Assembly (NCBI GenBank): GCA_002399285.1
Contig: DHDI01000004.1
Coordinates: forward strand, 19,472 to 83,471
Direction: 5' to 3'
Length of the DNA stretch: 64,000 bases
Origin: Thermoanaerobacterales bacterium UBA4880
Lineage (GTDB): Bacteria; Bacillota; Thermoanaerobacteria; Thermoanaerobacterales; UBA4877
Shown here: piece after piece, positions 25,640-34,467 of the stretch
Numbering within the stretch: the stretch's first letter is position 1
How the letters are laid out: every line of letters starts with the position of its first letter
The notes under the pieces: generated by a model
What the model was told of the DNA's origin: nothing
Database searches by the model: none
The model's input: only the letters and a program-made list of their open reading frames with translations
Translations under genes and position numbers: made by a program

Positions 25640-27041
25640 AAACATGAAGGCGGACTTCATTGACAACGAAAGGATAGGGGACGACCTGGAGGCGGGGAAG
25701 AAATTTACAAGGGTGGATATAATGAGGGTCATCGACAAGGCCAAGGAGGCGAAGGGGCTGGAACCCAAGGAGGTAGCCGCTCTGCTTCATGTGGAGGATG
25801 AGGAGCTGCTTGAAGGGATGTATGAGGCGGCACGGGAGATAAAGGAGAAGATCTACGGCAAGAGGATAGTGCTGTTTGCGCCGTTGTATCTCAGCAACTA
25901 CTGCGTCAACAACTGCCGTTACTGCGGGTACGGCCGTGGGAACGCCATCACCAGGAAAAAGCTCACCATGGATGAATTGGAGGAAGAGGTCAGGATATTG
26001 GAACAGCTGGGGCATAAGCGGCTGGCTCTGGAGACGGGGGAAGACCCGGTGAATTGTCCCATAGAATATGTGCTGGACTGTATATCCACGATTTATAAGG
26101 TGCAGAACGATAACGGGAGCATAAGAAGGGTAAACGTAAATATAGCCGCCACGACAGTGGAGAATTTCCGCAAGCTGAAAGCAGCAAAGATAGGGACTTA
26201 TATATTATTTCAGGAGACCTTCCACAGGCCTACCTATGCATATATGCATCCCACCGGGCCTAAGCATAATTACGATTACCATACCACAGCTCATATGCGG
26301 GCTATGGAGGGAGGCATAGACGACGTCGGCCTGGGCGTGCTTTTCGGACTCTATGACTACAAATATGAGGTGATGGGGCTGATATATGCCGCCAATAACC
26401 TTGACAGGGTGTTTGGAGTCGGTCCGCACACCATATCGGTGCCGCGGCTGAGACCGGCTGCCGGAGTCAATGTCGATGAGTATCCATATATAGTCAAAGA
26501 TAAGGATTTTAAGAAGCTGGTGGCCGTCATCAGACTGGCCGTGCCGTATACCGGCATGATACTTTCTACGAGGGAATATCCGGGTTTCAGGGATGAAGTG
26601 ATATCCGTGGGGATCTCGCAGGTAAGCGCCGGCTCATGTACCGGGATAGGCGGCTATAAAAAGGAGTATGTGGATAAACAATCCGACGACGATACGGCGC
26701 AGTTTGAGGTGGAGGACAGCAGGACTCCCGACGAGATATTGAGGAATCTGTGCAGACAGGGCTATCTGCCGAGCTATTGCACCGCCTGCTACCGCAAGTC
26801 CAGAACGGGCGACAGATTCATGAAACTGGCCAAGACGGGCAACATACAGAATTGCTGCCAGCCCAATGCGATACTGACATTCAAGGAGTATCTGACCGAC
26901 TATGCCGACGATGAGACAAGGATCGTGGGAGAGCAGACCATAAGGGAGCATTTGGAGCAGATAAAGAGTCCCAAGGTGCGCAGTATGACCGAAGAGAGGT
27001 TAAAGGAAATAGAAAACGGGAAACGCGACCTGTATTTTTAG
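25632..27041 (+). CDS. hydG: [FeFe]-hydrogenase maturation radical SAM tyrosine lyase HydG
   Basis: 469 aa, the usual length. SAM cluster motif at C91, C95 and C98 (LSNYCVNNCRYCGYG) and the second, dangler-type cluster motif CX2CX22C at C383, C386 and C409 (SYCTACYRKS ... NIQNCCQPNA). It cleaves tyrosine to supply CO and cyanide to the H-cluster precursor. VLFGLYDYKYEVMGL and TISVPRLRPAAG lie in the central barrel. It overlaps hydE and is followed by hydF 12 bases later. GAAAGGAAA precedes the ATG. Confidence 0.96.
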   Translation: MDENMKADFIDNERIGDDLEAGKKFTRVDIMRVIDKAKEAKGLEPKEVAALLHVEDEELLEGMYEAAREIKEKIYGKRIVLFAPLYLSNYCVNNCRYCGYGRGNAITRKKLTMDELEEEVRILEQLGHKRLALETGEDPVNCPIEYVLDCISTIYKVQNDNGSIRRVNVNIAATTVENFRKLKAAKIGTYILFQETFHRPTYAYMHPTGPKHNYDYHTTAHMRAMEGGIDDVGLGVLFGLYDYKYEVMGLIYAANNLDRVFGVGPHTISVPRLRPAAGVNVDEYPYIVKDKDFKKLVAVIRLAVPYTGMILSTREYPGFRDEVISVGISQVSAGSCTGIGGYKKEYVDKQSDDDTAQFEVEDSRTPDEILRNLCRQGYLPSYCTACYRKSRTGDRFMKLAKTGNIQNCCQPNAILTFKEYLTDYADDETRIVGEQTIREHLEQIKSPKVRSMTEERLKEIENGKRDLYF

Positions 27042-27053
27042 GAGGTGCGGCTT

Positions 27054-28262
27054 ATGAATGACACCCCGAGGGGCTCGCGGCTGAATATAGCCATATTCGG
27101 GAGGAGAAACGTCGGGAAATCCAGCTTGATAAATGCTATTACCGGTCAAGGCACTGCCCTCGTGTCGGATACTCCGGGGACGACCACCGATCCGGTATAC
27201 AAGGCCATGGAGCTGCTTCCATTAGGGCCCGTCGAACTGATAGACACGGCGGGTATAGACGACGAAGGACAGCTGGGTGCGCTCAGGGTAAAGCGGTCAA
27301 TGACGGTTTTGAACCAGAGCGACATGGTCTTGCTCGTTGCGGACGCATCGGAGGGCTTGGGCATATATGAGCACAGAGTCCTCGACATGATAAGGGAGAG
27401 AGGCATATCCGTACTGCTTGTTTTCAATAAATCCGATCTTGTTGACGGGAGTATGAAGCTTGAGTCCGACGTGCCCTATGTCTTTGTGAGCGCCAAAAAT
27501 AAGGAGGGGATCGACGCACTTAAGAGGGCCATTGTGGAAAATGCTCCGGCGGATTGGTGCGATAGGGCCATATTGGACGGCGTGGTATCGGCGGGCGATA
27601 CGGTGGTGCTGGTGGTGCCCATCGACATGGAGGCCCCAAGGGGCAGGCTGATACTTCCGCAGGTTCAGACCATAAGGGATATACTGGATCATGGAGCCTG
27701 CGCCGTAATGACGAAAGAGGATGAGCTGCCCGGAGTACTGAAGAATTTAAAGAGCAAGCCTGCATTAATAATCACCGATTCTCAGGTCTTCGGCAGGGTA
27801 TCTGAGGATATTCCGCCGAATATACCCCTCACGTCCTTCTCCATACTTTTCGCACGGTATAAGGGCGACCTGGATTCATTGGTGGACGGCACGAGAGCGA
27901 TCGATAGACTGAAACCCGGGGACAGGGTGCTTATTATGGAGGCATGTACGCACCATCCCATAGGAAATGATATAGGCAGGGTAAAGATACCCAAACTGCT
28001 CGATCGCCATGTGGGGGGAGAGCTTTATTACGACTATCTTGCCGGAAGAGATATGCCGCCCGACTGCGATATGAAAAAATACAGCCTGATAATCCATTGC
28101 GGAGCGTGTATGATAAACAGAAGAGAGATGCTCTTCAGGTTGTCGAGAGCATCGGAGGCGGGGGTGCCGGTAGTCAATTACGGCGTCATCATAGCCTATC
28201 TCAACGGGATATTGGATCGGGTAATAAAACCTTTTTATGCCAATGGGGCTTACGATTTATGA
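27054..28262 (+). CDS. hydF: [FeFe]-hydrogenase maturation GTPase HydF
   Basis: 402 aa. GTPase domain first: P-loop GRRNVGKSS (residues ~16-24), DTPGTTTDPVYK switch I, DTAG, FNKSDLVD (NKxD) and VSAKN. The middle is the dimerisation domain and the C-terminal part carries the cluster ligands C-x-H (EACTHHPIGND, near residue 300) and HCGAC (near residue 350). HydF is the scaffold that delivers the 2Fe unit to apo-hydrogenase. The ATG at 27054 is preferred to the in-frame GTG at 27045 because GGAGG sits 8-9 bases before it. A terminator overlaps the stop codon. Confidence 0.95.
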   Translation: MNDTPRGSRLNIAIFGRRNVGKSSLINAITGQGTALVSDTPGTTTDPVYKAMELLPLGPVELIDTAGIDDEGQLGALRVKRSMTVLNQSDMVLLVADASEGLGIYEHRVLDMIRERGISVLLVFNKSDLVDGSMKLESDVPYVFVSAKNKEGIDALKRAIVENAPADWCDRAILDGVVSAGDTVVLVVPIDMEAPRGRLILPQVQTIRDILDHGACAVMTKEDELPGVLKNLKSKPALIITDSQVFGRVSEDIPPNIPLTSFSILFARYKGDLDSLVDGTRAIDRLKPGDRVLIMEACTHHPIGNDIGRVKIPKLLDRHVGGELYYDYLAGRDMPPDCDMKKYSLIIHCGACMINRREMLFRLSRASEAGVPVVNYGVIIAYLNGILDRVIKPFYANGAYDL

Positions 28263-28276
28263 GCCCTGTTTTTTTT
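28246..28276 (+). terminator. Terminator overlapping the end of hydF
   Basis: GGGCT (28246-28250) pairs with AGCCC (28262-28266), with the TGA stop in the loop side of the stem, followed by TGTTTTTTTT. Confidence 0.75.
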
Positions 28277-28375
28277 ATATCAATTATTAAGTCTTTTTAT
28301 ATTTTTAACAGAATGATATAATGAATGAAAATAAGTTTTTTGGTATTGGTATAATTGGAAACGAAAGGAAGGTAA

Positions 28376-28676
28376 AGGGTAGTATACGAATTTGCGGGAG
28401 CACATGTCCGACAGACTGCTTATAGCACCGGGTTTCATGCCGCAGGCCAGACCGTTATCTGCGATTCGGAGACTGCCGTAAGCCCTTACGTGGTTTTTAT
28501 CCGGCAGGTACGAAAGGCAATGGATAGAACGGATATGCCGGTAACGTCATGGGCATATCGAGGATATATTAGAGGATATCATAGCGATTTCCCCCGATAC
28601 ATATAGATATAGAGTGAGATACATACCGGACGCCATAAGGGTATGGGGAGGTATTGATACCTTTCGAAGAGGTTAA
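28376..28676 (+). pseudogene. Possible frameshifted gene relic, unidentified
   Basis: One frame (28376-28606) reads VVYEFAGAHVRQTAYSTGFH and continues with TVICDSETAVSPYVVFIRQV and KAMDRTDMPV, then degenerates. Another frame (28551-28676) takes over with GHIEDILEDIIAISPDTYRY and VRYIPDAIRVWGGIDT before a stop. The two look like consecutive parts of one protein broken near 28545. No start codon with a ribosome site is visible. I do not recognise the family. The rest of the 28263-28786 gap holds only the hydF terminator and A+T-rich DNA. Confidence 0.45.
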
Positions 28677-28786
28677 TACTCTATATTTTGGATATAATGA
28701 TAATATATGTAACCAAAATTGCTTTATCAATGTGAAATATGAAAGAGAATATATTGAAGTAAAAATATAAGATTGGGTGATAAGAT

Positions 28787-29587
28787 ATGAAAAAGATGTA
28801 TGTGACTTTGATTTTCTTGTGTATGCTTTTGACGTCCTGCATGTACCGCAGGGTGGTCAATTCAGACAACATAAAGAGTATAACCGTCGGTTTACGCTCG
28901 CCTTACAATGTGCTGCTGGAAAAGATGACGGACAGAGAATGCATGTCTTCCATAGCGGATATCATAAACAAGGATGCGGAGAATTCCGTGAAGGCTGAGG
29001 ACGGCGACTATGACATGATGATGACTATTGACCTCGGCAGGGGGGAAAAGGTGATAAAGAGGATATCCGATAATATATTCGTGATGCAAAACGGAAGCGC
29101 ATTCAAATCGGAAACGCTCGGCAAATACTTCTCCGAGCTAAAGAGCGGAGGTATACAAAAACTCAAGACAAACCCGCCGGTCGTAAAATTCGACGTGGTC
29201 AATTATACCAAAAGCGATGTGGACAATATCGGCGCAAATCCGCCGGAAGAAATGACGGAGTTTATGAAAATTTACAAAATATCCGATGCGATACCGGAGG
29301 TCAGCAAAGAGTATGTTGAGGTGGCGGCCAGGGAAGCCAGAGGCGCAGGACTGGATACCGGCAAGGCCTTTGAAACCATATCGCGGGAAATGAAAGAACC
29401 ATATCTGCCGGTATATTGCATATACTCTGAATTCAACAGTGAAAAGGCGTGGATAATAAACGTCATCTATTCTGACTATACGCCATCGGACAGCAGCGCA
29501 AAGGACACATTTGGGTCGAATGCAAACCTAAAAAAAATCAGGAGTTTTGTCGTAACTCCCGAAGGTAAACTGCTTTATTCTAATTGA
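28787..29587 (+). CDS. Hypothetical lipoprotein
   Basis: 266 aa. Residues 1-18 form a lipoprotein signal peptide ending LLTSC, so the mature protein should be lipid-anchored at C18 outside the membrane. The remainder is soluble and polar; the middle KEYVEVAAREARGAGLDTG and the end EGKLLYSN have no family I recognise. Ribosome site GGGTGATAAG. Its stop codon overlaps the end of the convergent plsC gene by 8 bases, and no terminator separates them. The gene stands alone after a 520-base gap. Confidence 0.75.
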   Translation: MKKMYVTLIFLCMLLTSCMYRRVVNSDNIKSITVGLRSPYNVLLEKMTDRECMSSIADIINKDAENSVKAEDGDYDMMMTIDLGRGEKVIKRISDNIFVMQNGSAFKSETLGKYFSELKSGGIQKLKTNPPVVKFDVVNYTKSDVDNIGANPPEEMTEFMKIYKISDAIPEVSKEYVEVAAREARGAGLDTGKAFETISREMKEPYLPVYCIYSEFNSEKAWIINVIYSDYTPSDSSAKDTFGSNANLKKIRSFVVTPEGKLLYSN

Positions 29588-30305
29588 CGTCCTTATTGCC
29601 GTAGAAACCGCGATAGCGCGGAGAGACCAGCGCGGCTATCCTATACATAGCATCGTCGGTAGTATGTTTGAGCCACTGGTCTTTACTTTCATCTTCCGAC
29701 TGCTTTTCTATATAGTAAGGTTTTCCTATGGTTATTGTGGCGGTACCTTTTTTCTTGAAGAATTCGTTTCCTATGTCCGCGTCATTTACGGGGAAAATCT
29801 CGTCCACCCCTTCGATACCTATGGGTACTACCGGTACGTTAGCTTTATCGGCAATCAAGACAAAGCCCGGCTTGGCCTCGATCATGGTCCGTGACCGGCT
29901 TCTCGTGCCCTCGGGGAACAGGACTATGGAACCGCCCTTTTTAAGATAGCCCAGGGTCATCCTTATAGCGCCGATATCGGCGGTATTGGGTGTTATCGGT
30001 ATGGTCCTGACAAGCTGCATCACTTCCTTTGTTATCATATTTTTGGTCAGTTTGATTCCCGCAATAAAAGCCACTTCATTATCTTTAAGTACCTTATTGA
30101 GTAAAATGGCGTCCATATTACTCAGGTGATTACATATAAATAATGTCGGTTTGCCCTTGACATCTTTCAGGTTCTCCTCATTGCGCACATCGAGTTTTAT
30201 GTATTTCTTCAGCAAATGATTCAATACCAATTTAATGAGCGGCGTCCTTATGGACGAGGGCAGCTTGGAAAAAATAAACATTAGGTTATGAATATAAGTA
30301 GGCAT
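29580..30305 (-). CDS. plsC: 1-acyl-sn-glycerol-3-phosphate acyltransferase (PlsC-like)
   Basis: 241 aa from the preferred ATG. Motif I NHLSNMD (HX4D catalytic pair), motif II-like VRTIPITPNTADIG, motif III LFPEGTRSRSR and motif IV VPVVPIGIEG are all present and in order. It acylates lysophosphatidate in phospholipid synthesis at the membrane. The start at 30305 follows TGGAGG at 7 bases; an in-frame ATG 11 codons upstream lacks a site. The gene is convergent with the lipoprotein gene and overlaps its stop by 8 bases. Confidence 0.92.
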   Translation of the reverse strand: MPTYIHNLMFIFSKLPSSIRTPLIKLVLNHLLKKYIKLDVRNEENLKDVKGKPTLFICNHLSNMDAILLNKVLKDNEVAFIAGIKLTKNMITKEVMQLVRTIPITPNTADIGAIRMTLGYLKKGGSIVLFPEGTRSRSRTMIEAKPGFVLIADKANVPVVPIGIEGVDEIFPVNDADIGNEFFKKKGTATITIGKPYYIEKQSEDESKDQWLKHTTDDAMYRIAALVSPRYRGFYGNKDVN

Positions 30306-30469
30306 ATTATTTCCTCCATTCCTGATATATTTTATCATACTTTAAGGCAATTTTGCCATATCTTTTACATTTTCTCAGACTATTATCTTAAATTATTCCG
30401 ATAAAAGATAATAAAATCACCCATATTTGAAAACAATAAATAGGATGCGAAATCTTTCGGAGGTCCAAT

Positions 30470-32032
30470 ATGTCGTTTCTTGATAAATTGTTCAACAAGA
30501 AAAATGAACAAGATCAGCAGGACAAACAAAAACAGGCCGAGGATACAAAAATCGATAAATCGGTTGATAATAATATCAAAAATGTGAAAAGGACTCTTAA
30601 CGAGAACTTTGACGTTATAACCAGAAAGGTATCACTGGGCGGAAAATCTGATCAATTCGTCGCACTGGCTTATTTGGACGGCATGGTGGATAAAAATGTG
30701 CTGAACCAAAGTATTCTAAGGCCGATAATGTTGAAACCGGTGGACGATATGAAATTCCACGACATGGGACCCGGCAGATATGTCAGGGAATTCATGATAA
30801 CGGCCAATGATGTAGAAGAAGTTGATAAATTCAGCGACTGCATAAATTTTATTCTTAACGGCTGCACCATAGTATTCATCGACGGCTGCGAAAAGGCTTT
30901 AATGTGCGAGACGAGAGGTTGGATACAGCGCAGTATAGATGAACCGCAAAATGAGGCCATAGCAAAGGGACCGCATTCGGGATTTAATGAGACCCTACTT
31001 ACCAATGTGACTTTAATAAGGAGGTATATAAAGGATCCCAATCTGCACTTTGAACCCCTTACGGTGGGCAGAGCCAGCAGGACAAATGTAGTTGTGGCAT
31101 TTATCGACGGTATATCGGATAATAATATAGTTGAGGAAGTCAAGAGAAGGCTCAAGGGAATAGACATAGACGGCGTTCTTGATTCCAGCTATATCGCCGA
31201 ATTTATAAGCGACTCCCCGTTATCTCCTTTTGCCACCATACTCAGTACGGAGAGACCGGACAAGGTTGCTGCCAATATGCTGGAGGGCAAAGTAGCCATT
31301 TTCGTCGACGGCACGCCGGATGTTCTTATGGCTCCGTTTCTGTTTATGGAGTTTATACAGTCGCCCGACGATTATTATGAGGACAGTATGATATCCAGTT
31401 TGGTGAGGATCCTCCGAATGCTTGCCCTATTTACCGCCGTATATCTGCCGGGATTTTATATAGCCATTGTCACTTTTAATCAGGAGATGATACCGACTAC
31501 GCTTACCTTGAGCCTGATGAGCGGACGGTTTTTTGTTCCCTTTTCGCCGTTTGCGGAGATACTATTCATGATGATTCTCATAGAGATTTTAAGAGAGGCC
31601 GGTATACACTTTCCAGGTACCATAGGTCAGACCATAAGTATTGTGGGTGCATTGGTCGTAGGACAGTCCGCCGTGAGCGCCGGCTTGGTCAGCCCGTTCG
31701 TGGTCATTGTAGTTTCGATCACGACACTGGCATCCTATTCTGTTCCGTCATATACCGCGTCATACATGATGAGGTTTTTGCCGTATCCCGTGCTTATAGT
31801 CAGCGCGCTTCTGGGTATATATGGCTTTGCATGGTGTCTGATCGCAATGATGGTGCACCTTGCCTCCTTAGAATCGTTCGGAGTGCCATATCTGGCTCCC
31901 ATTGCTCCGTTCAATTTAAGGGATAATCAGGATACCGTGCTGCGAATGCCAAGATGGATAATGACATACAGACCCAGTTATATAAAGGCTGAAAATAAAA
32001 AGAGAATGGCTACAAAAAAGAAGGGGAAATAA
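30470..32032 (+). CDS. gerKA: Spore germinant receptor subunit A
   Basis: 520 aa. A hydrophilic N-terminal half begins with a KQ-rich tail and includes EPQNEAIAKGPHSGFNETL and LRRYI-type strands characteristic of GerA/GerKA proteins. The C-terminal half has 4-6 membrane segments (YLPGFYIAIVTFNQEMIPTT, IGQTISIVGALVVGQSAVSA, VPSYTASYMMRFLPYPVLIV). It forms, with the B and C subunits, the inner-spore-membrane receptor for nutrient germinants. Five bases separate it from gerKB. CGGAGG ribosome site. Normally expressed in the forespore from a sigma-G promoter; I could not identify one with confidence. Confidence 0.93.
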   Translation: MSFLDKLFNKKNEQDQQDKQKQAEDTKIDKSVDNNIKNVKRTLNENFDVITRKVSLGGKSDQFVALAYLDGMVDKNVLNQSILRPIMLKPVDDMKFHDMGPGRYVREFMITANDVEEVDKFSDCINFILNGCTIVFIDGCEKALMCETRGWIQRSIDEPQNEAIAKGPHSGFNETLLTNVTLIRRYIKDPNLHFEPLTVGRASRTNVVVAFIDGISDNNIVEEVKRRLKGIDIDGVLDSSYIAEFISDSPLSPFATILSTERPDKVAANMLEGKVAIFVDGTPDVLMAPFLFMEFIQSPDDYYEDSMISSLVRILRMLALFTAVYLPGFYIAIVTFNQEMIPTTLTLSLMSGRFFVPFSPFAEILFMMILIEILREAGIHFPGTIGQTISIVGALVVGQSAVSAGLVSPFVVIVVSITTLASYSVPSYTASYMMRFLPYPVLIVSALLGIYGFAWCLIAMMVHLASLESFGVPYLAPIAPFNLRDNQDTVLRMPRWIMTYRPSYIKAENKKRMATKKKGK

Positions 32033-32037
32033 AGCTT

Positions 32038-33147
32038 ATGAATAATACTAACGATACTAAAAGGGCATGTATGGATACCAGAGGATATACATTTCTCATG
32101 ATAAATACCCTTATAAGCCTGCCGATTTTTTTGAGTCCTTCTCCCACGGTAGCCGTGAGCAGGCAGTATGCATGGCTGTCGGTGCTTGTGGGAACGGCGC
32201 AGGCCCTTATGGTCGGCTATGTCGTAATAAAGCTGGGCCTGACGTATCCTGATAAGACAATAATCGAGTACAGCCAGGACATAGTAGGTAAATTTGCAGG
32301 AAAAATTGTAGGCTTGATCTTTCTCGCTGTATTTTTAAGTATAAGCGTAATGGCCTTACGCGAGTTTACATTGCCATTCCAGGGTTTTGTTTCGATCAAC
32401 ATACCACTACCGACCCTTCTGATCATGACAATGCTGCTGGTCACATATGCGGTGATCAGGGGACTGAAAACCATAAGTATATGCAGCGATGTTATTATTC
32501 AGTTTTTTATTGGTTTTATATTGATTTTGCTGATCCTGCCGACAAAGAATCTTAACATTTTAAATATCAAACCGATCATACCTCACGACTGGGGTAGGGT
32601 GGTAAGAGGTTCGTTTGACAGCGCTGCATTTTTAGCCGAAGACGTTATAGGGCTGATGCTGATACCCTATGTGAGCAATAAAGACAAACTTATGAAAGGC
32701 AATCAATTGGCAGTGCTCTTGAGCGGTATAGCCTTAAGCGCCGTTACCGCTATGGAAATAGTGACGATGAGTTATGAAAGAGTGGATTCCACTATATTTT
32801 CCACCTTTATGCTTTTGAGAGAGGCGCAGTTTTCCTCGTCCTTGGAAAGGATAGAATCCATAGCCATAGCCATGTGGGGGGGCTTGGTCTTTGTTAAATT
32901 GAGCGTGTATCTATATATATTGGCCGATGGCCTTAGGCAATTGTTGGGACTGAAAGATTATAAACCTATAGTATACATACTTGCGCCCATAATTACTTAT
33001 TTAGCCGTATTGCCTAGAGATATAAGTGAGATATTGGTCTTTCCCAACAAGGTATGGGTACCGATTATATATCTGGCAGTGCTTATCATATTGCCGGTCA
33101 TACTGCTGCTGATAAGCACCATAAGAAAGCAGGGAGAAAAAAAGTGA
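32038..33147 (+). CDS. gerKB: Spore germinant receptor subunit B (permease-like)
   Basis: 369 aa, ten membrane spans, of the APC-superfamily GerAB/GerKB type: MINTLISLPIFLSPSPTVAV, the AWLSVLVGTAQALMVG span and LSVYLYILADGLRQLLGLKD near the end. This subunit is thought to bind the germinant. Its TGA overlaps the GTG start of the next gene (GTGA), so translation of C is coupled. Two short overlapping frames within it have no support. Confidence 0.92.
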   Translation: MNNTNDTKRACMDTRGYTFLMINTLISLPIFLSPSPTVAVSRQYAWLSVLVGTAQALMVGYVVIKLGLTYPDKTIIEYSQDIVGKFAGKIVGLIFLAVFLSISVMALREFTLPFQGFVSINIPLPTLLIMTMLLVTYAVIRGLKTISICSDVIIQFFIGFILILLILPTKNLNILNIKPIIPHDWGRVVRGSFDSAAFLAEDVIGLMLIPYVSNKDKLMKGNQLAVLLSGIALSAVTAMEIVTMSYERVDSTIFSTFMLLREAQFSSSLERIESIAIAMWGGLVFVKLSVYLYILADGLRQLLGLKDYKPIVYILAPIITYLAVLPRDISEILVFPNKVWVPIIYLAVLIILPVILLLISTIRKQGEKK

Positions 33148-34280
33148 AAAGAATATTGGTACTGTTTCTTATAATATCTGTCCTGCTGACGTACGGCTGC
33201 TCAATGCCCATAGAAAATTATAATATGGTGCTTATTTTCGGCATCGACAAGGATGAGAAAACGGGCGGCTATGAAGTCACGTTACAGATGCCCAAGATGG
33301 CCGGAGGAAAGGAAGAAGGCACGTCCTTAGGCAATGAAACGTTTACGGTTTCCGGCGTGGGAAGGTCTATAGAGCTCGCCGTAAAGGATGCATATGTAAA
33401 ATCGTCCAAGGTTCCGTTTCTGGGGCATATACAGGTCGTACTGATAGGCGAGGACATAGGCAGAGAAGGAATAGTGGAGATGGCGGACCTGTTTAAGAGG
33501 GATCCTAAATACACCCTCACACCGTGGCTCTTTACCGTAGACGGTAGGGCGAAGGACCTGATGGAAGCAAAGCTGGAATATGACGTATTGCCTGCCTTTG
33601 CCATAATACACACGGTAAGGGATGTTTCAAGATATACCATCAAATTTTATGCCGTACAGTTCAATAAATTTCTTGAAGGGATAGAGGCTCTTCCCCATGC
33701 GACCCTAATGGGGAGGATAAAGCTGGTTGAGGACGGCGATAACAAGCTGCTGGAGATATCCGGCGCGAGCATATATAAGGACGGCAAGCTTGTAGGCATG
33801 CTAAATGCTCAGGATGCTGCGGGATATAATTGGCTGACGGGCAGGTTTAAAAACGCGGATGCCGCCATTTCATACAAGGGGCAGCCGATGAACGTTGGTA
33901 TAGAAGGGGGTACTACTAATATTTGGCCGATCGTCAGGGGCAATACCCTTGTATACAAGGTCGTTACCGAAGCTACGGGCTATGTTCAATGGGCTTCATC
34001 ATATCCTGATTTTGAAAGTGATCCCGAGTTGATAGAGGAGTTAAATGCGGCTACCGGGGAAAGAATAAAAAAACTTATATCCGACACAGTAAAAGATGCA
34101 CAGGACCAGGGGATAGACTATCTGGGCTTCGAAAAGATCTTGGAGCATAAAGATCCCGTTCTTTGGGAACAGATAAAGGATGACTGGGATGAAGTATTTC
34201 CCAATATTGAACTGGAGATCCATACGGATGTGACGATTAAAAATACGGGGTGGATTCTTAACAACCCAGAACTGTATTGA
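33144..34280 (+). CDS. gerKC: Spore germinant receptor subunit C (lipoprotein)
   Basis: 378 aa. A signal peptide MKRILVLFLIISVLLTYGC with a lipobox cysteine at 19 anchors the protein in the spore inner membrane. The GerAC-type domains follow: MVLIFGIDKDEKTGGYEVTL, VPFLGHIQVVLIGEDIGREG, and the third domain ending DWDEVFPNIELEIHTDVTIK. The GTG start overlaps the stop of gerKB. Although the same frame is open from 33054, that ATG lies inside gerKB and has no lipoprotein signal, so 33144 is used. A hairpin terminator lies 70 bases downstream. Confidence 0.93.
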   Translation: MKRILVLFLIISVLLTYGCSMPIENYNMVLIFGIDKDEKTGGYEVTLQMPKMAGGKEEGTSLGNETFTVSGVGRSIELAVKDAYVKSSKVPFLGHIQVVLIGEDIGREGIVEMADLFKRDPKYTLTPWLFTVDGRAKDLMEAKLEYDVLPAFAIIHTVRDVSRYTIKFYAVQFNKFLEGIEALPHATLMGRIKLVEDGDNKLLEISGASIYKDGKLVGMLNAQDAAGYNWLTGRFKNADAAISYKGQPMNVGIEGGTTNIWPIVRGNTLVYKVVTEATGYVQWASSYPDFESDPELIEELNAATGERIKKLISDTVKDAQDQGIDYLGFEKILEHKDPVLWEQIKDDWDEVFPNIELEIHTDVTIKNTGWILNNPELY

Positions 34281-34284
34281 TCCC

Positions 34285-34330
34285 GACTGACGCCAAAGCC
34301 GCATAGGACTTGAAATTGCTTTGTAATCCC
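34285..34330 (+). repeat. Intergenic mosaic repeat, copy C (degenerate)
   Basis: GACTGACGCCAAAGCCGCATAGG matches the left block of copy B at about 18 of 23 positions, followed by a shortened ACTTGAAATTGCTTTG. It begins five bases after the gerKC stop. Confidence 0.5.
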
Positions 34331-34350
34331 GCTCATCGCTATTGGCTCTT

Positions 34351-34386
34351 AGATTGTGCCGGTTTATGTAGGCGCAATCTATTTTT
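34351..34386 (+). terminator. Terminator of the gerK operon
   Basis: AGATTGTGCC pairs with GGCGCAATCT (one G-T pair) around GGTTTATGTA, followed by ATTTTTA. Confidence 0.8.
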
Positions 34387-34467
34387 ATGCTTTCTATGAT
34401 GATAGACATAAATTGGTTTATTATACACATATAATAAGATGAAAAATCTAATTAAGGGGGTAAATAT

